Shown here one piece after another: positions 43,882 to 52,591 of a DNA stretch of 64,000 bases. The position numbers and the translations under genes were made by a program. Each line of letters opens with the position of its first letter. Within the stretch, counting starts at the first letter, position 1. The DNA comes from an uncultured Hungatella sp. (GTDB lineage Bacteria > Bacillota > Clostridia > Lachnospirales > Lachnospiraceae), in assembly GCA_947089145.1 (NCBI GenBank), contig CAMUJH010000005.1, forward strand, positions 40,829-104,828. Direction: 5' to 3'. The notes under the pieces are model-generated. The model worked only from the letters and a program-made list of their open reading frames with translations, did no database searches and was not told the DNA's origin.

Positions 43882-45696
43882 TCAGAGCTTTTTCCCTTTT
43901 TTGTCAATCTTCTCTATCCTGGCGCTTACGCCGTCACTGGTATTTTCCAGCGCCACGCTTAATCCGTGAAGCCCCAGAATCTTCCTGGCCAGAAAAAGCC
44001 CCATTCCCATATGTCCCTGCCCCTTATTTCGGCTTTTGTCACCCATATAGAACATGTCAAAGGCATGAGTCAGCTCCTCCCGGCTCATAGGCTCCCCTGT
44101 GTTCTCCACAACGCAGCAGTCCCTCTTTGTCCTAATAACAATCCTGCCGCCGCAAACGTTATAATTCACGCTGTTGCTCAACAGGTTCCACAGGGCGCCT
44201 GCCAAATATTCCCTGTCTCCGTCTACTGCAAAATCCTCCTGATCCTGAAAGATCACCTGGATATTTTTCTCCCGGATCATGGGCTCAAATCTGGCCATCT
44301 GCTCTTTTGCCAGCTCCGAAAATGACACGGTCTCTTTTTTCAGAACCGCCTCATCGGAATCCAGCTTGGATATCTCAATCATCTTCACTATCAGCCGGTC
44401 CATCTCCTCTGTCTGGCCGATAATCTGAGCCAGGTAATAATCCCTCTTCTCTTCCATGTTGTGTTCAACAAGGTTCTCCGCAAAATTCCGGATAACCCCT
44501 AAAGGAGTCTTCAGCTCATGGGCCATGGCATTAATGAAATCCTGGCGCATCTCCTCCAAGGCTGTCTGTGCGTCATAGGTTTTGCGAAATACCCGGATGA
44601 TTTTCGCCGCACATGCAAGGGTCAGCACAAGCCCTGCCGCATAGACATATTTCATGTAATCCATGGCTGCCATCCAGGGACTGCTCTCCATGCGCAGCTC
44701 CGCATATACAGGGGCTTCCTGGGTTCCCACCTTCAGCTGATACCGCCCTCTATAGTAAAATCCGTCACTGTCAATGATAATCGAAGGCTCCTCAATGCCT
44801 TCCTCCCATGTAAAGCTCTGTCTAGCCGGAAATCCATGAAGGTACTGGCTGCTGCACCATGTCTTCCAGCTCTCAAAATCTCTCCAAGTCTCATATGAAG
44901 TCATATAAGGAAGCCCCAAGCTGGTATTTAAAACAGTGCCCTTTTCCAATTCCTCCCGGCTTACATTGGAATCCACCCACTGCCACACGATCTCACTGCC
45001 CGTCTGCGTAAAAGATCCTGTCACTGTCTCTTCACCCGTAGCATAATCGACTTTTACCATCTCCATGCTGTTAACAGCCCCTGTCAGCGGGTCAGCGTAA
45101 TTTTCCCCGTCCCACTCATCTTCCGGCATCCATATAAGCTTCTGCACATAGATCCCCCACAGCCTGCGCCCATCTGGCGACGTCCGGATGGAAAACCGGT
45201 ATTTATCTGGTATGGCGGACTCTATGGAGATATAATGGACATTCTCCCACTGGTACCGTGCCAGCTGTTCCTTCTCCTGGGAAGAAAGATAGTCATCCAG
45301 ATCAAAGGAAGCGTATCTTCTTACAAATGAGTCCGCCGAATGGATGGCGTTTCCGCCGATCTCATCCCTGGTTCTGGCTATCAGGGCTTCATCAGTTCCG
45401 TAAAACCCAAGAGAGATCTGCAGCATCTCATCATTTATTCTCCAAAGATATCCATTGGCCAGATCCTGATAAAATGCCTGCCTATCCTCTTCACTGTCCC
45501 AGCCCTCTTCTTTTGCCTGCCCCTCTTTCTCATTAACCTGCCTGACAATGTATACCGCAAACTCCCTGAGCCTCTGGGCAAAGTCTTCTGTAAACTTTGT
45601 CTTAACCAAAAACGTTGCCAATGCCATGGTCAAAAGATACACGGCCCCGAATCCGGCTGTCACTGGTTTCCAAAAGTTTTTCTTCTTTCTTCTCAT
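43882..45696 (-). CDS. Sensor histidine kinase with large extracytoplasmic domain
   Basis: A 604-residue kinase with a membrane helix near 13-33, an outer sensing domain of ~310 residues, a second helix near 345-365, then HisKA (INAMAHELKTPLGVI, His near 392) and an ATPase domain (NLLSNSVNYN; GMGLFLARKILGLHG). The outer domain has no fold I recognise; its size suggests direct ligand sensing. It overlaps its response regulator by 4 bp. Confidence 0.9.
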   Translation of the reverse strand: MRRKKKNFWKPVTAGFGAVYLLTMALATFLVKTKFTEDFAQRLREFAVYIVRQVNEKEGQAKEEGWDSEEDRQAFYQDLANGYLWRINDEMLQISLGFYGTDEALIARTRDEIGGNAIHSADSFVRRYASFDLDDYLSSQEKEQLARYQWENVHYISIESAIPDKYRFSIRTSPDGRRLWGIYVQKLIWMPEDEWDGENYADPLTGAVNSMEMVKVDYATGEETVTGSFTQTGSEIVWQWVDSNVSREELEKGTVLNTSLGLPYMTSYETWRDFESWKTWCSSQYLHGFPARQSFTWEEGIEEPSIIIDSDGFYYRGRYQLKVGTQEAPVYAELRMESSPWMAAMDYMKYVYAAGLVLTLACAAKIIRVFRKTYDAQTALEEMRQDFINAMAHELKTPLGVIRNFAENLVEHNMEEKRDYYLAQIIGQTEEMDRLIVKMIEISKLDSDEAVLKKETVSFSELAKEQMARFEPMIREKNIQVIFQDQEDFAVDGDREYLAGALWNLLSNSVNYNVCGGRIVIRTKRDCCVVENTGEPMSREELTHAFDMFYMGDKSRNKGQGHMGMGLFLARKILGLHGLSVALENTSDGVSARIEKIDKKGKKL

Positions 45697-46361
45697 CTTT
45701 CCACCTCCAGCCGATAACCGGATTTGCGCACAGTCTCAATCACGCAGCCGCAGGAGCCCATGGCCTTTCTAAGCTTTTTGATGTGATTGTCGACTACTCT
45801 CTCATTTCCGTCAAAATCATATCCCCAGAAGCGGATCAGAAGCTGCTCCCGGCTGAATATGCGCCCCGGATTCTCCATGAAAAAGACAAGCATCTCATAT
45901 TCTTTCGGCGGCAGCAAAAGAAGCTCCCCATGGCTCCACACCTTATGGCTCTTTCTGTCCGCCTTCAGGCTGCCGGCCTCCAGATACGTCCGGCTTCCCT
46001 GGATTCTTCCAGTCAGCGCCATGGCCTTTGCATACAGCACCGGAAGGGAAAACGGCTTGGTCACATAGTCGTCAGCCCCCAGGGAATACCCGTTAAGCTT
46101 ATCCTCCTCCATAACCCGGGCAGTGATGAAAATAACAGGTACGTCGCTGATTTTGCGGATCTTGCGGCATAAGGAAAACCCGTCTGCGCCGGGAAGCATT
46201 ACGTCCAGCAGTATCAGGTTAAAGTTTTTTCGTCTCAGCAGATCCAAAACCTGAAGTCCATCTTCCTCGGTTTCCGCCGTCCATCCCTTACCGGTAAAAT
46301 AATCAGCGGCAGCTTCCGCTATCAGATGGTCATCTTCCACAATCAGCAGTCTCAGTTCCAT
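45693..46361 (-). CDS. OmpR/PhoB-family response regulator
   Basis: A 222-residue regulator: receiver with EDDH near residue 9 and acceptor Asp in LILLDVMLPGADG, then winged helix with LPPKEYEMLVFFMENPG and DNHIKKLRKAMG. Partner of the 604-residue kinase by ATGA-type overlap. Regulon not visible. Confidence 0.92.
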   Translation of the reverse strand: MELRLLIVEDDHLIAEAAADYFTGKGWTAETEEDGLQVLDLLRRKNFNLILLDVMLPGADGFSLCRKIRKISDVPVIFITARVMEEDKLNGYSLGADDYVTKPFSLPVLYAKAMALTGRIQGSRTYLEAGSLKADRKSHKVWSHGELLLLPPKEYEMLVFFMENPGRIFSREQLLIRFWGYDFDGNERVVDNHIKKLRKAMGSCGCVIETVRKSGYRLEVER

Positions 46362-46449
46362 TTGCGTTCTCCGTTATCGGTCTTTTTGATGGTTTTACTT
46401 TATCATTCCAATTTATCCTTTCTGTATCCTTTTTATTTAATCTCAAATC

Positions 46450-49400
46450 CTATTTTAATATTTCCCCCAGCACTTCCATGACTCGGTGAATATCAATGGG
46501 CTTTGCTATATGGCCGTTCATTCCTGAATCAAACGCCGCCTTTCTGTCCTCTTCAAAGGCATTTGCAGTCATTGCCACAATAGGGATATGGGCAGCGGCA
46601 GGATCGCTTAATGCCCTTATATGCCTTGTAGCTTCATACCCGTTCATTATCGGCATCTGAATATCCATTAGGATCAGATCATACTGCCCGGGCTCAAACG
46701 CTTTCATCTTATCCACTGCCACCGCTCCGTCGTCAGCCACGTCAACAGAAAATCCCTCTTCCTGGAGAATCTCCACTGCGATTTCCTGGTTCAGCTCATT
46801 GTCCTCTACCAGAAGGATTTTCTTCCCTTTAAAAAGGGACTCCTGATCCGAAACGGTAACAGCCGTATCTTCAGGTAAAAATGGCGACTCCAGAATTTCT
46901 CTCAGCTCTGACAAAAAGATCGGTTTTGAGCAGAAAGCCGTAACCCCAGCTTCCCTGGCCTCCTCTTCAATGTCTGACCAGTCATAGGCAGTCAGGATAA
47001 TGATGGGCGTTTCCTCCCTGATCAAGCTGCGGATGCGCCTTACCACCTCGATGCCGTTCATGTCAGGCATCATCCAGTCTATAATATAGGCGGCATACGC
47101 ATCGCCCTGATCCTCCGCCAGCTGGACGCGGAGTACTGCCTCTTTCCCGGAAGTTGTCCAATCCGGCCTCATGCCTATGGTAGAAAGCATTTTTGTAACG
47201 CTGGAGCAGGTATTAAAATCATCATCCACCACAAGGGCCCTTAAGCCTTTCAGCTGCGGGATAATCTCCTGCCTTACCTGGCCGGAACAGGTCTTAAACT
47301 TCAGCTGCACTGTAAATGTGGTGCCTTTCCCTTCCTCGCTGGCAACGGATATGGTGCCGCCCATCATATCCACTATATTTTTTGTAATAGCCATTCCAAG
47401 CCCGGTTCCCTGAATTCCGCTGACCGTGCTGGTCTGCTCCCGTTCAAAGGGCTCAAAAACGTGTTCCTGGAACTCCCTGCCCATTCCGATTCCCGTGTCT
47501 TTTACCTGGAATTCATAGGAAGCCCAGCCCTCCGGCGCCTCCCCCTTCTGCAGCACGCGGACGCTGACAATTCCGCCTGGCTTTGTAAACTTCATGGCAT
47601 TGCTTAAAAGATTAAGAAGAATCTGATTCAGCCTCAGCTTATCACACAAAATATTCTCGTTAACCACATCAGCCGTATCAATGTAAAAATCCAGCTGTTT
47701 TGATGTGATGTCCGCCTGGACAATGGTCTTTATGTCATGCATGGCCTCTGGAAGAGAAGTCTCCTTTTCCTCAATCATGACTTTCCCGCTTTCAATCCGG
47801 CTCATGTCAAGTACATCATTGATCAGGCTCAGCAGATGGTTGCTGGACGTGGCGATCTTTGACAGATAATCCTGAACCCGCTCTGTGTCCGTAATATGCG
47901 TGGCTGCCAGGGAGGTAAATCCTATAATGGCATTCATAGGCGTCCTGATATCATGGGACATGTTGTTGAGGAACACGGTCTTTGCCCTGTTTGCATGCTG
48001 TGCGGCCGCCAATGCGTCCTGAAGGTCGATCTTCTGCCTGTCCAGCTGCTCCTGCATCTTTTTCTCATCATCAATATCAACAAAAAGCCCTACAAACGTA
48101 ATGGGAGAGCCGTCTTCACGCCTGGACAGCCGGCCTGCTGCATGGAACCACCTCCACCCGGCATTTTTTGTCATAAGACGGTATCTTACATCATAAGTCC
48201 TTTTTCCGGTGTAGTCATTTACAGTACCCCAGTATTCCTCCATGATCCTCTCTTTGTCTTCATCATGCAGCAAGTCTGACCAGGATTCCAGCTTATCAGG
48301 AAAGTCCTCTTTGTCTTTGTATCCCAGCATTCTCCGGAAATCATCTGTCCATGTACAGGAAACCATGTTTGCATTCTCGTCAAAATCCATGCTCCACAGG
48401 CCGGACCCCATGGCGGCATGAATATTTTCCATGGCTTTCTGCTCCTTTTCAATCTGGACAAGGGCCGCCCTAATCCTGTCGCTGTCCGCCTTTTCCTGTT
48501 CCAAAAGAATTTTGGCTCCTTTTCTGGACTGGTGCAGAAGCACCAGGCATACGCCGAGCATGGCAATCACCGTAATGGCAATCTGAACCGCACTGCGCTT
48601 TATCATCGCCGAACTGATGGAGCTGATTTGGTCGCTTATTACATTGCTCCTGACTAGAACCGTCAGCATCCAGTTGGTGCCCTCCACCGGCATATAGCAG
48701 AGATCCTCCTGGCTCTTTTGGTAAATAAAAGATATATGTCCCATTCTACCTTCTGCAAAATCATTTTCCAGCTGCTCATAGCTGAATCCCTCATTGATAT
48801 CTGCATCTGCAATCGCCGAAAGAAGATTGTTTCCTGCCATAAGGCATCCGAATTCGTTGTTTGTCAGGCTCTCGCCGTTTCGGTAGTACAGGCTCCAGTA
48901 AGTTTCGCTTTCATTTGTCTGTAATGCCAGAGAGCTTAACATCTCATTTATGTTTATCTCAATAAAGCATGCGCAGATCTGCAGCCCCTGAAAATAAATA
49001 TTCTCAACAGGAATTGCGAGAATCACCTGTTTCTTGGCTCCGTAAAGATTGGAAATGCTGATAACCGGATCTTTAAGGTTTTCAGAAAGAAACCCATATC
49101 TGGTAAGGCCGGTTGTTGTGCTGTGTTCTGTGTAGACGGTTCCGTTTTCGTCTGCCAGGGCAAATTTATCCACTCCATAAAGCCTCTTTATCTTTCCAAG
49201 ATATCTGCGCAGCGCCTCCTGGGATTCCAAATCCGCATCCTCCAGAATGCTGATGGCATCTGCCATATGTGCAAAATCACTATCCAGCTTTCCGGAAACG
49301 TCCTGGGCCCTGCGGCCTGCCAATTCCTCCAGATAAAATTGGCTGACCCTGTTTACCGCCTGCTGGGTACTGATCTGGGCCCGCTTCAGCACCCAGATTG

Positions 49401-49506
49401 TGGTAAGCAGAAGAATGGCGGCAATAATGACCCCTCCCCAAATGACGGAAATGACTGTTTCTTTTTTTTGTTTTTTACTGATACCATTCGATTTCGTCCG
49501 TTCCAT
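46450..49506 (-). CDS. Hybrid sensor kinase with two receiver domains
   Basis: A 1018-residue hybrid kinase. N-terminal helix (~18-40), a Cache-like extracytoplasmic domain (to ~300), second helix ~305-325, PAS domain (~355-480), coiled stretch, HisKA (NNMSHDIRTPMNAIIGF, His ~517), ATPase domain (GTGLGMAITKNIVDMMGG), receiver 1 (ALVVDDDFN, acceptor in YIIDWMMPDMNG) and receiver 2 (ILLVEDNELNQEI; DLILMDIQMPIMNG). No HPt or output domain, so an HPt partner is expected elsewhere. It follows a sugar-binding lipoprotein gene by 18 bp, a LuxPQ-like arrangement. Confidence 0.93.
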   Translation of the reverse strand: MERTKSNGISKKQKKETVISVIWGGVIIAAILLLTTIWVLKRAQISTQQAVNRVSQFYLEELAGRRAQDVSGKLDSDFAHMADAISILEDADLESQEALRRYLGKIKRLYGVDKFALADENGTVYTEHSTTTGLTRYGFLSENLKDPVISISNLYGAKKQVILAIPVENIYFQGLQICACFIEININEMLSSLALQTNESETYWSLYYRNGESLTNNEFGCLMAGNNLLSAIADADINEGFSYEQLENDFAEGRMGHISFIYQKSQEDLCYMPVEGTNWMLTVLVRSNVISDQISSISSAMIKRSAVQIAITVIAMLGVCLVLLHQSRKGAKILLEQEKADSDRIRAALVQIEKEQKAMENIHAAMGSGLWSMDFDENANMVSCTWTDDFRRMLGYKDKEDFPDKLESWSDLLHDEDKERIMEEYWGTVNDYTGKRTYDVRYRLMTKNAGWRWFHAAGRLSRREDGSPITFVGLFVDIDDEKKMQEQLDRQKIDLQDALAAAQHANRAKTVFLNNMSHDIRTPMNAIIGFTSLAATHITDTERVQDYLSKIATSSNHLLSLINDVLDMSRIESGKVMIEEKETSLPEAMHDIKTIVQADITSKQLDFYIDTADVVNENILCDKLRLNQILLNLLSNAMKFTKPGGIVSVRVLQKGEAPEGWASYEFQVKDTGIGMGREFQEHVFEPFEREQTSTVSGIQGTGLGMAITKNIVDMMGGTISVASEEGKGTTFTVQLKFKTCSGQVRQEIIPQLKGLRALVVDDDFNTCSSVTKMLSTIGMRPDWTTSGKEAVLRVQLAEDQGDAYAAYIIDWMMPDMNGIEVVRRIRSLIREETPIIILTAYDWSDIEEEAREAGVTAFCSKPIFLSELREILESPFLPEDTAVTVSDQESLFKGKKILLVEDNELNQEIAVEILQEEGFSVDVADDGAVAVDKMKAFEPGQYDLILMDIQMPIMNGYEATRHIRALSDPAAAHIPIVAMTANAFEEDRKAAFDSGMNGHIAKPIDIHRVMEVLGEILK

Positions 49507-49524
49507 TTTCTGCTCCCGTCATCC

Positions 49525-50652
49525 TTAATCCATTTCCCCATACAATATCCCAAGCAGCGCATCTGCCTGATTCTGGTATACCACCGTGGTTTTTTCCTCT
49601 GTCTTTTCAGGATAAACCTCTCCCGGCATCTGTCCGTCGGCAATTTTTACGGCCACCTGAATCGTGTCAAAGCCAATAGAAAAGCAGTCCTGAACCCCAA
49701 GCGCATAGATGGTTCCGTCCCTCAGGTACTCAAGCGCCTCCTGGTCATGATCCATTCCCACTATCACGGTTTCCTCCTGCCGTCCGGCTTCGGTAACCGC
49801 CCTGGCTGCGCCAACAGGATTACTCATGTTACAGCAGACAATTCCTGCAAGGTCTTCCTGATGTCTGAAAAATTCTTTTGTAAGTTCATAAGCCCTTTCC
49901 ACAGAATCCCCGTCATAGGCTATCTCTGTAATCTTCATATGAGGATACTTTTCAATTACCGCCTGTGCGCCAAGAGCCCTTTCCTCGTGGCAGGGAACAC
50001 CTTTAGCCCCAACCAGAACGGCCACATTCCCTTTATAGTCAAGCTTCCTGCAGAGTGCTTCCGTAAGGCTGGCTCCGTCTTCATAATTATGGGTATTCCC
50101 CACATAGGCAATACGCCTGCATCCGTCTTCTCTGGATGCATCGGAACTTGAAAATGTCATAACCTTATGGCCTCTTTCTATCAGTTCATTGATTGCAGGC
50201 GTAACAGCGGCTACATCAGCCACGTCTACGCCTATTACATCAAAGCCTCTCTCAGAGGCTTCCCGAATACGCCTGATCTGATCCTCAGCTGATACATCAG
50301 CCGGGGCCAGATATTCATAATTTATAGTAATCCCCATATCCTCATATTGTTTTGCTGCGTCTTCCATTCCCAATCCGACGGCATCCCACCAGGCATGCAC
50401 CGTTTTATATGTAAAATAAAAATTATATTCTTTCTTTAAGGGTTTATATCCATCCAGTTCATGATTAAACTCAACGGCATTTATCAAATTTCCGCCGCTT
50501 TTGTCTTGTGGGGTTTCTGATATCTGTTCATTGTCGGATGGAGGCAGCGCATGTCCGCTGCTCTCTCTGCCGCATCCCGCCGCCCCCAAAATGCTTCCAG
50601 AAAAAACTGCCGTCAATACTATATAATTTAGAATCCTGTTTTTCTTAAGCAC
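49525..50652 (-). CDS. Sugar-binding lipoprotein (periplasmic-binding-protein domain)
   Basis: A 375-residue lipoprotein starting with GTG (50652), with a type II signal and lipobox ending AAGC. The mature part is a ribose/galactose-binding type I fold (FDVIGVDVADVAAVTPAINELI; VIVGMDHDQEALEYLRDGTI). No ABC permease or ATPase is adjacent; the next gene is a hybrid kinase. It probably presents a ligand to that kinase's outer domain. GTG start is chosen for the signal sequence; GAGGAGG lies some 11-13 nt upstream, a loose spacing. Confidence 0.82.
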   Translation of the reverse strand: MLKKNRILNYIVLTAVFSGSILGAAGCGRESSGHALPPSDNEQISETPQDKSGGNLINAVEFNHELDGYKPLKKEYNFYFTYKTVHAWWDAVGLGMEDAAKQYEDMGITINYEYLAPADVSAEDQIRRIREASERGFDVIGVDVADVAAVTPAINELIERGHKVMTFSSSDASREDGCRRIAYVGNTHNYEDGASLTEALCRKLDYKGNVAVLVGAKGVPCHEERALGAQAVIEKYPHMKITEIAYDGDSVERAYELTKEFFRHQEDLAGIVCCNMSNPVGAARAVTEAGRQEETVIVGMDHDQEALEYLRDGTIYALGVQDCFSIGFDTIQVAVKIADGQMPGEVYPEKTEEKTTVVYQNQADALLGILYGEMD

Positions 50653-50753
50653 AGCTGCGTATTCCCCTCCTCTGTCATTCTGTTTGTATTTCCATTGTAA
50701 AGCATTCTGCCGCATTCTTCAACCCCGGCTCATAATAAATCTGGGGAAACAGC

Positions 50754-50795
50754 AAATGCCAGAATCCCCCGATTAATCAAGGTATTCCGGCATTT
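50754..50795 (-). terminator. Hairpin after the TIM-barrel gene
   Basis: AAATGCC (50754-50760) pairs with GGCATTT (50789-50795), extended by GAAT/ATTC. It lies just past the stop codon of the secreted TIM-barrel gene and before the binding-protein gene's start, suggesting separate transcripts. Confidence 0.5.
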
Positions 50796-50816
50796 CTACC
50801 TGCCGCCGCATCCGTT

Positions 50817-52439
50817 TTATTCATTCAGCATCTGGTTCAGCTGGCGAATTCCCTCCAGACAGGGCAGCTGGCTTCCGTCTAAGTCATGAAGCTGTCCGTC
50901 CTGAACAAAATTATAAACGCTGATATTATCCAAATACACCTCCCCGGCTGCCCGGAACCGTATCTGATCATAATCAAAACAGCCAAAATTCAAATCATAC
51001 TGTTTTTTGCCGTCTACTGTAACTTCTTTTGTCTTAGAACCCATAATCACTGTCAGCTTCACCGGCCTGTCGCTGTCCGCCATAAAACGCACATGATTCT
51101 CGAATTGTCCTTTTGACGTAATCCGCCCCCCTACGTTCTGAGAAAGGCTGCCTCCTTTTTGAATCCGCGCCTGATTGCTGTCGTCCCGCCGTACAAACGT
51201 TACTCTGTTGGCATCCCATCCCTGGCCTTCCAGTGCGAACTGGCTGTTAAAAACGCCGTTATTGGCATAGTTGCGGTACGTCCAGACAGCATATCCATTG
51301 GTATAGTTCCGCAAAATGCCGGAAATCCCTGTGAGGAAAGCATTTCTCTCCTCCTCCAGAAGCCGGGCATTCTGCTCAAACCCGGGCGTGGTATCCATAT
51401 ACAGAAGCTGATCAATATAGATTGGCTTTCCGGCATTGTGGGCTTTTACCAGATTAAGCTGATGCTCCATCATGGCCACCGCCTCCGCCGCTGTAAGCTG
51501 TCGTTCAAAAGCCTGGCCCATGGACACGCTGTACATCAGCGCCGTATAGGAGGATTCCCCGCAGGGGAATGTGGAATAATGGGCAGCTCCCACTGTTTCC
51601 CCGTTTATGTCCTGTACCGGGTCCACATCCAGCCGCACCTCCATAGACAGATCCGGAAATACCTGCTGGGTTTGTATAAGCAGCTCATTCAAAAAATTAT
51701 CATAAAATTCAAAAAACAGTTTGTATGCCGGACTCTCCCTTTTTGGGATGCCAATCTGTTCAAAGCTGTCAAAGGATGTTGCAGGCCCGTAATATTCGTT
51801 TACCTGTTCCAGAGTGTAATTATCTTCCAGATATTTTTGAAAACCAATCCGTTTTGCCTCTTCTGCCCCCGCTTTACTTGAGCCATACTGTCCGGGGGCA
51901 TCTTCCACATAATTCCAAAAATCTTCCCATGTAATGAATCCCCCGTAAAAGTTCTCATAGCCTGACACGGACTCATACAGCCTTTGTGCGTAACTGAGCC
52001 ATGCAGACCGCATCGTTTCGTCCCCCAGCAGCTTTTTGTACCGGTTCTGCGGCGACTCTCCCGGGCAGTAATCCCAAGTATAACCTACCCTTAAGCTTAC
52101 CCAAAGCCCCTGCTCCCCGGCCGCCCTCATAATCCGATCCAGCTTTGCAAAGGTATAATCACTGTACTGTATGGGATTGACGGACGGCTGAAACTCCCGC
52201 CATGGGACTGCCAGGATAATGCTGTTAAAGCCGTCTGCAGCAATCTGTGCCAGCTCCTCTTCCATATGATCGCTTTCCGAATTCCAGAAATTAATCACCC
52301 ATTCATCCGACACATAGGTCACGGACCTAAGCTGATCCGGCCCTGCCCCATCCGGTGCGCCATAAGACATAAATGCCGCTGACAAGATCATGCAAATGGT
52401 TGTAAAAACATAGCGTTTCCAATGATTTCTTCTTCTCAT
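50817..52439 (-). CDS. Secreted TIM-barrel protein, putative glycoside hydrolase
   Basis: A 540-residue protein with a signal peptide (basic RRRNHWKR, hydrophobic TTICMILSAAFMSYGA). The body resembles clan GH-A barrels: EELAQIAADGFNSIILAVPW, GLWVSLRVGYTW, and GGFITWEDFW near residue 175, where Glu could be the acid/base. The last ~110 residues are beta-rich and may bind carbohydrate. I cannot place it in a numbered GH family. ATG 52439 follows GAGG; earlier in-frame codons spoil the signal peptide. It has its own consensus promoter. Confidence 0.75.
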   Translation of the reverse strand: MRRRNHWKRYVFTTICMILSAAFMSYGAPDGAGPDQLRSVTYVSDEWVINFWNSESDHMEEELAQIAADGFNSIILAVPWREFQPSVNPIQYSDYTFAKLDRIMRAAGEQGLWVSLRVGYTWDYCPGESPQNRYKKLLGDETMRSAWLSYAQRLYESVSGYENFYGGFITWEDFWNYVEDAPGQYGSSKAGAEEAKRIGFQKYLEDNYTLEQVNEYYGPATSFDSFEQIGIPKRESPAYKLFFEFYDNFLNELLIQTQQVFPDLSMEVRLDVDPVQDINGETVGAAHYSTFPCGESSYTALMYSVSMGQAFERQLTAAEAVAMMEHQLNLVKAHNAGKPIYIDQLLYMDTTPGFEQNARLLEEERNAFLTGISGILRNYTNGYAVWTYRNYANNGVFNSQFALEGQGWDANRVTFVRRDDSNQARIQKGGSLSQNVGGRITSKGQFENHVRFMADSDRPVKLTVIMGSKTKEVTVDGKKQYDLNFGCFDYDQIRFRAAGEVYLDNISVYNFVQDGQLHDLDGSQLPCLEGIRQLNQMLNE

Positions 52440-52479
52440 AGGTATCCTCAAACATTCTCTTGATAAAAAAGCAGGCTTT

Positions 52480-52508
52480 ATTGTATCATTGAACAAAAAT
52501 TTTGTCAA
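52480..52508 (-). promoter_or_regulatory. Consensus sigma-A promoter of the TIM-barrel gene
   Basis: On the minus strand TTGACA (52508-52503) and TACAAT (52485-52480) are separated by exactly 17 bp, 41 bp before the ATG. This is the closest match to consensus in the window. Confidence 0.8.
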
Positions 52509-52591
52509 CTGTACAAAAAATTAATGCAATTTTACAATTATCCCTATATCAGCCGCCTTTCTCAGCCTTTGGCCCTTGTAAAGTTTCCATA

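Noticed and set aside
49525-50652. Sugar ABC uptake system
   Set aside because: No permease or ATPase gene is adjacent on either side; only the binding protein and a hybrid kinase are present.
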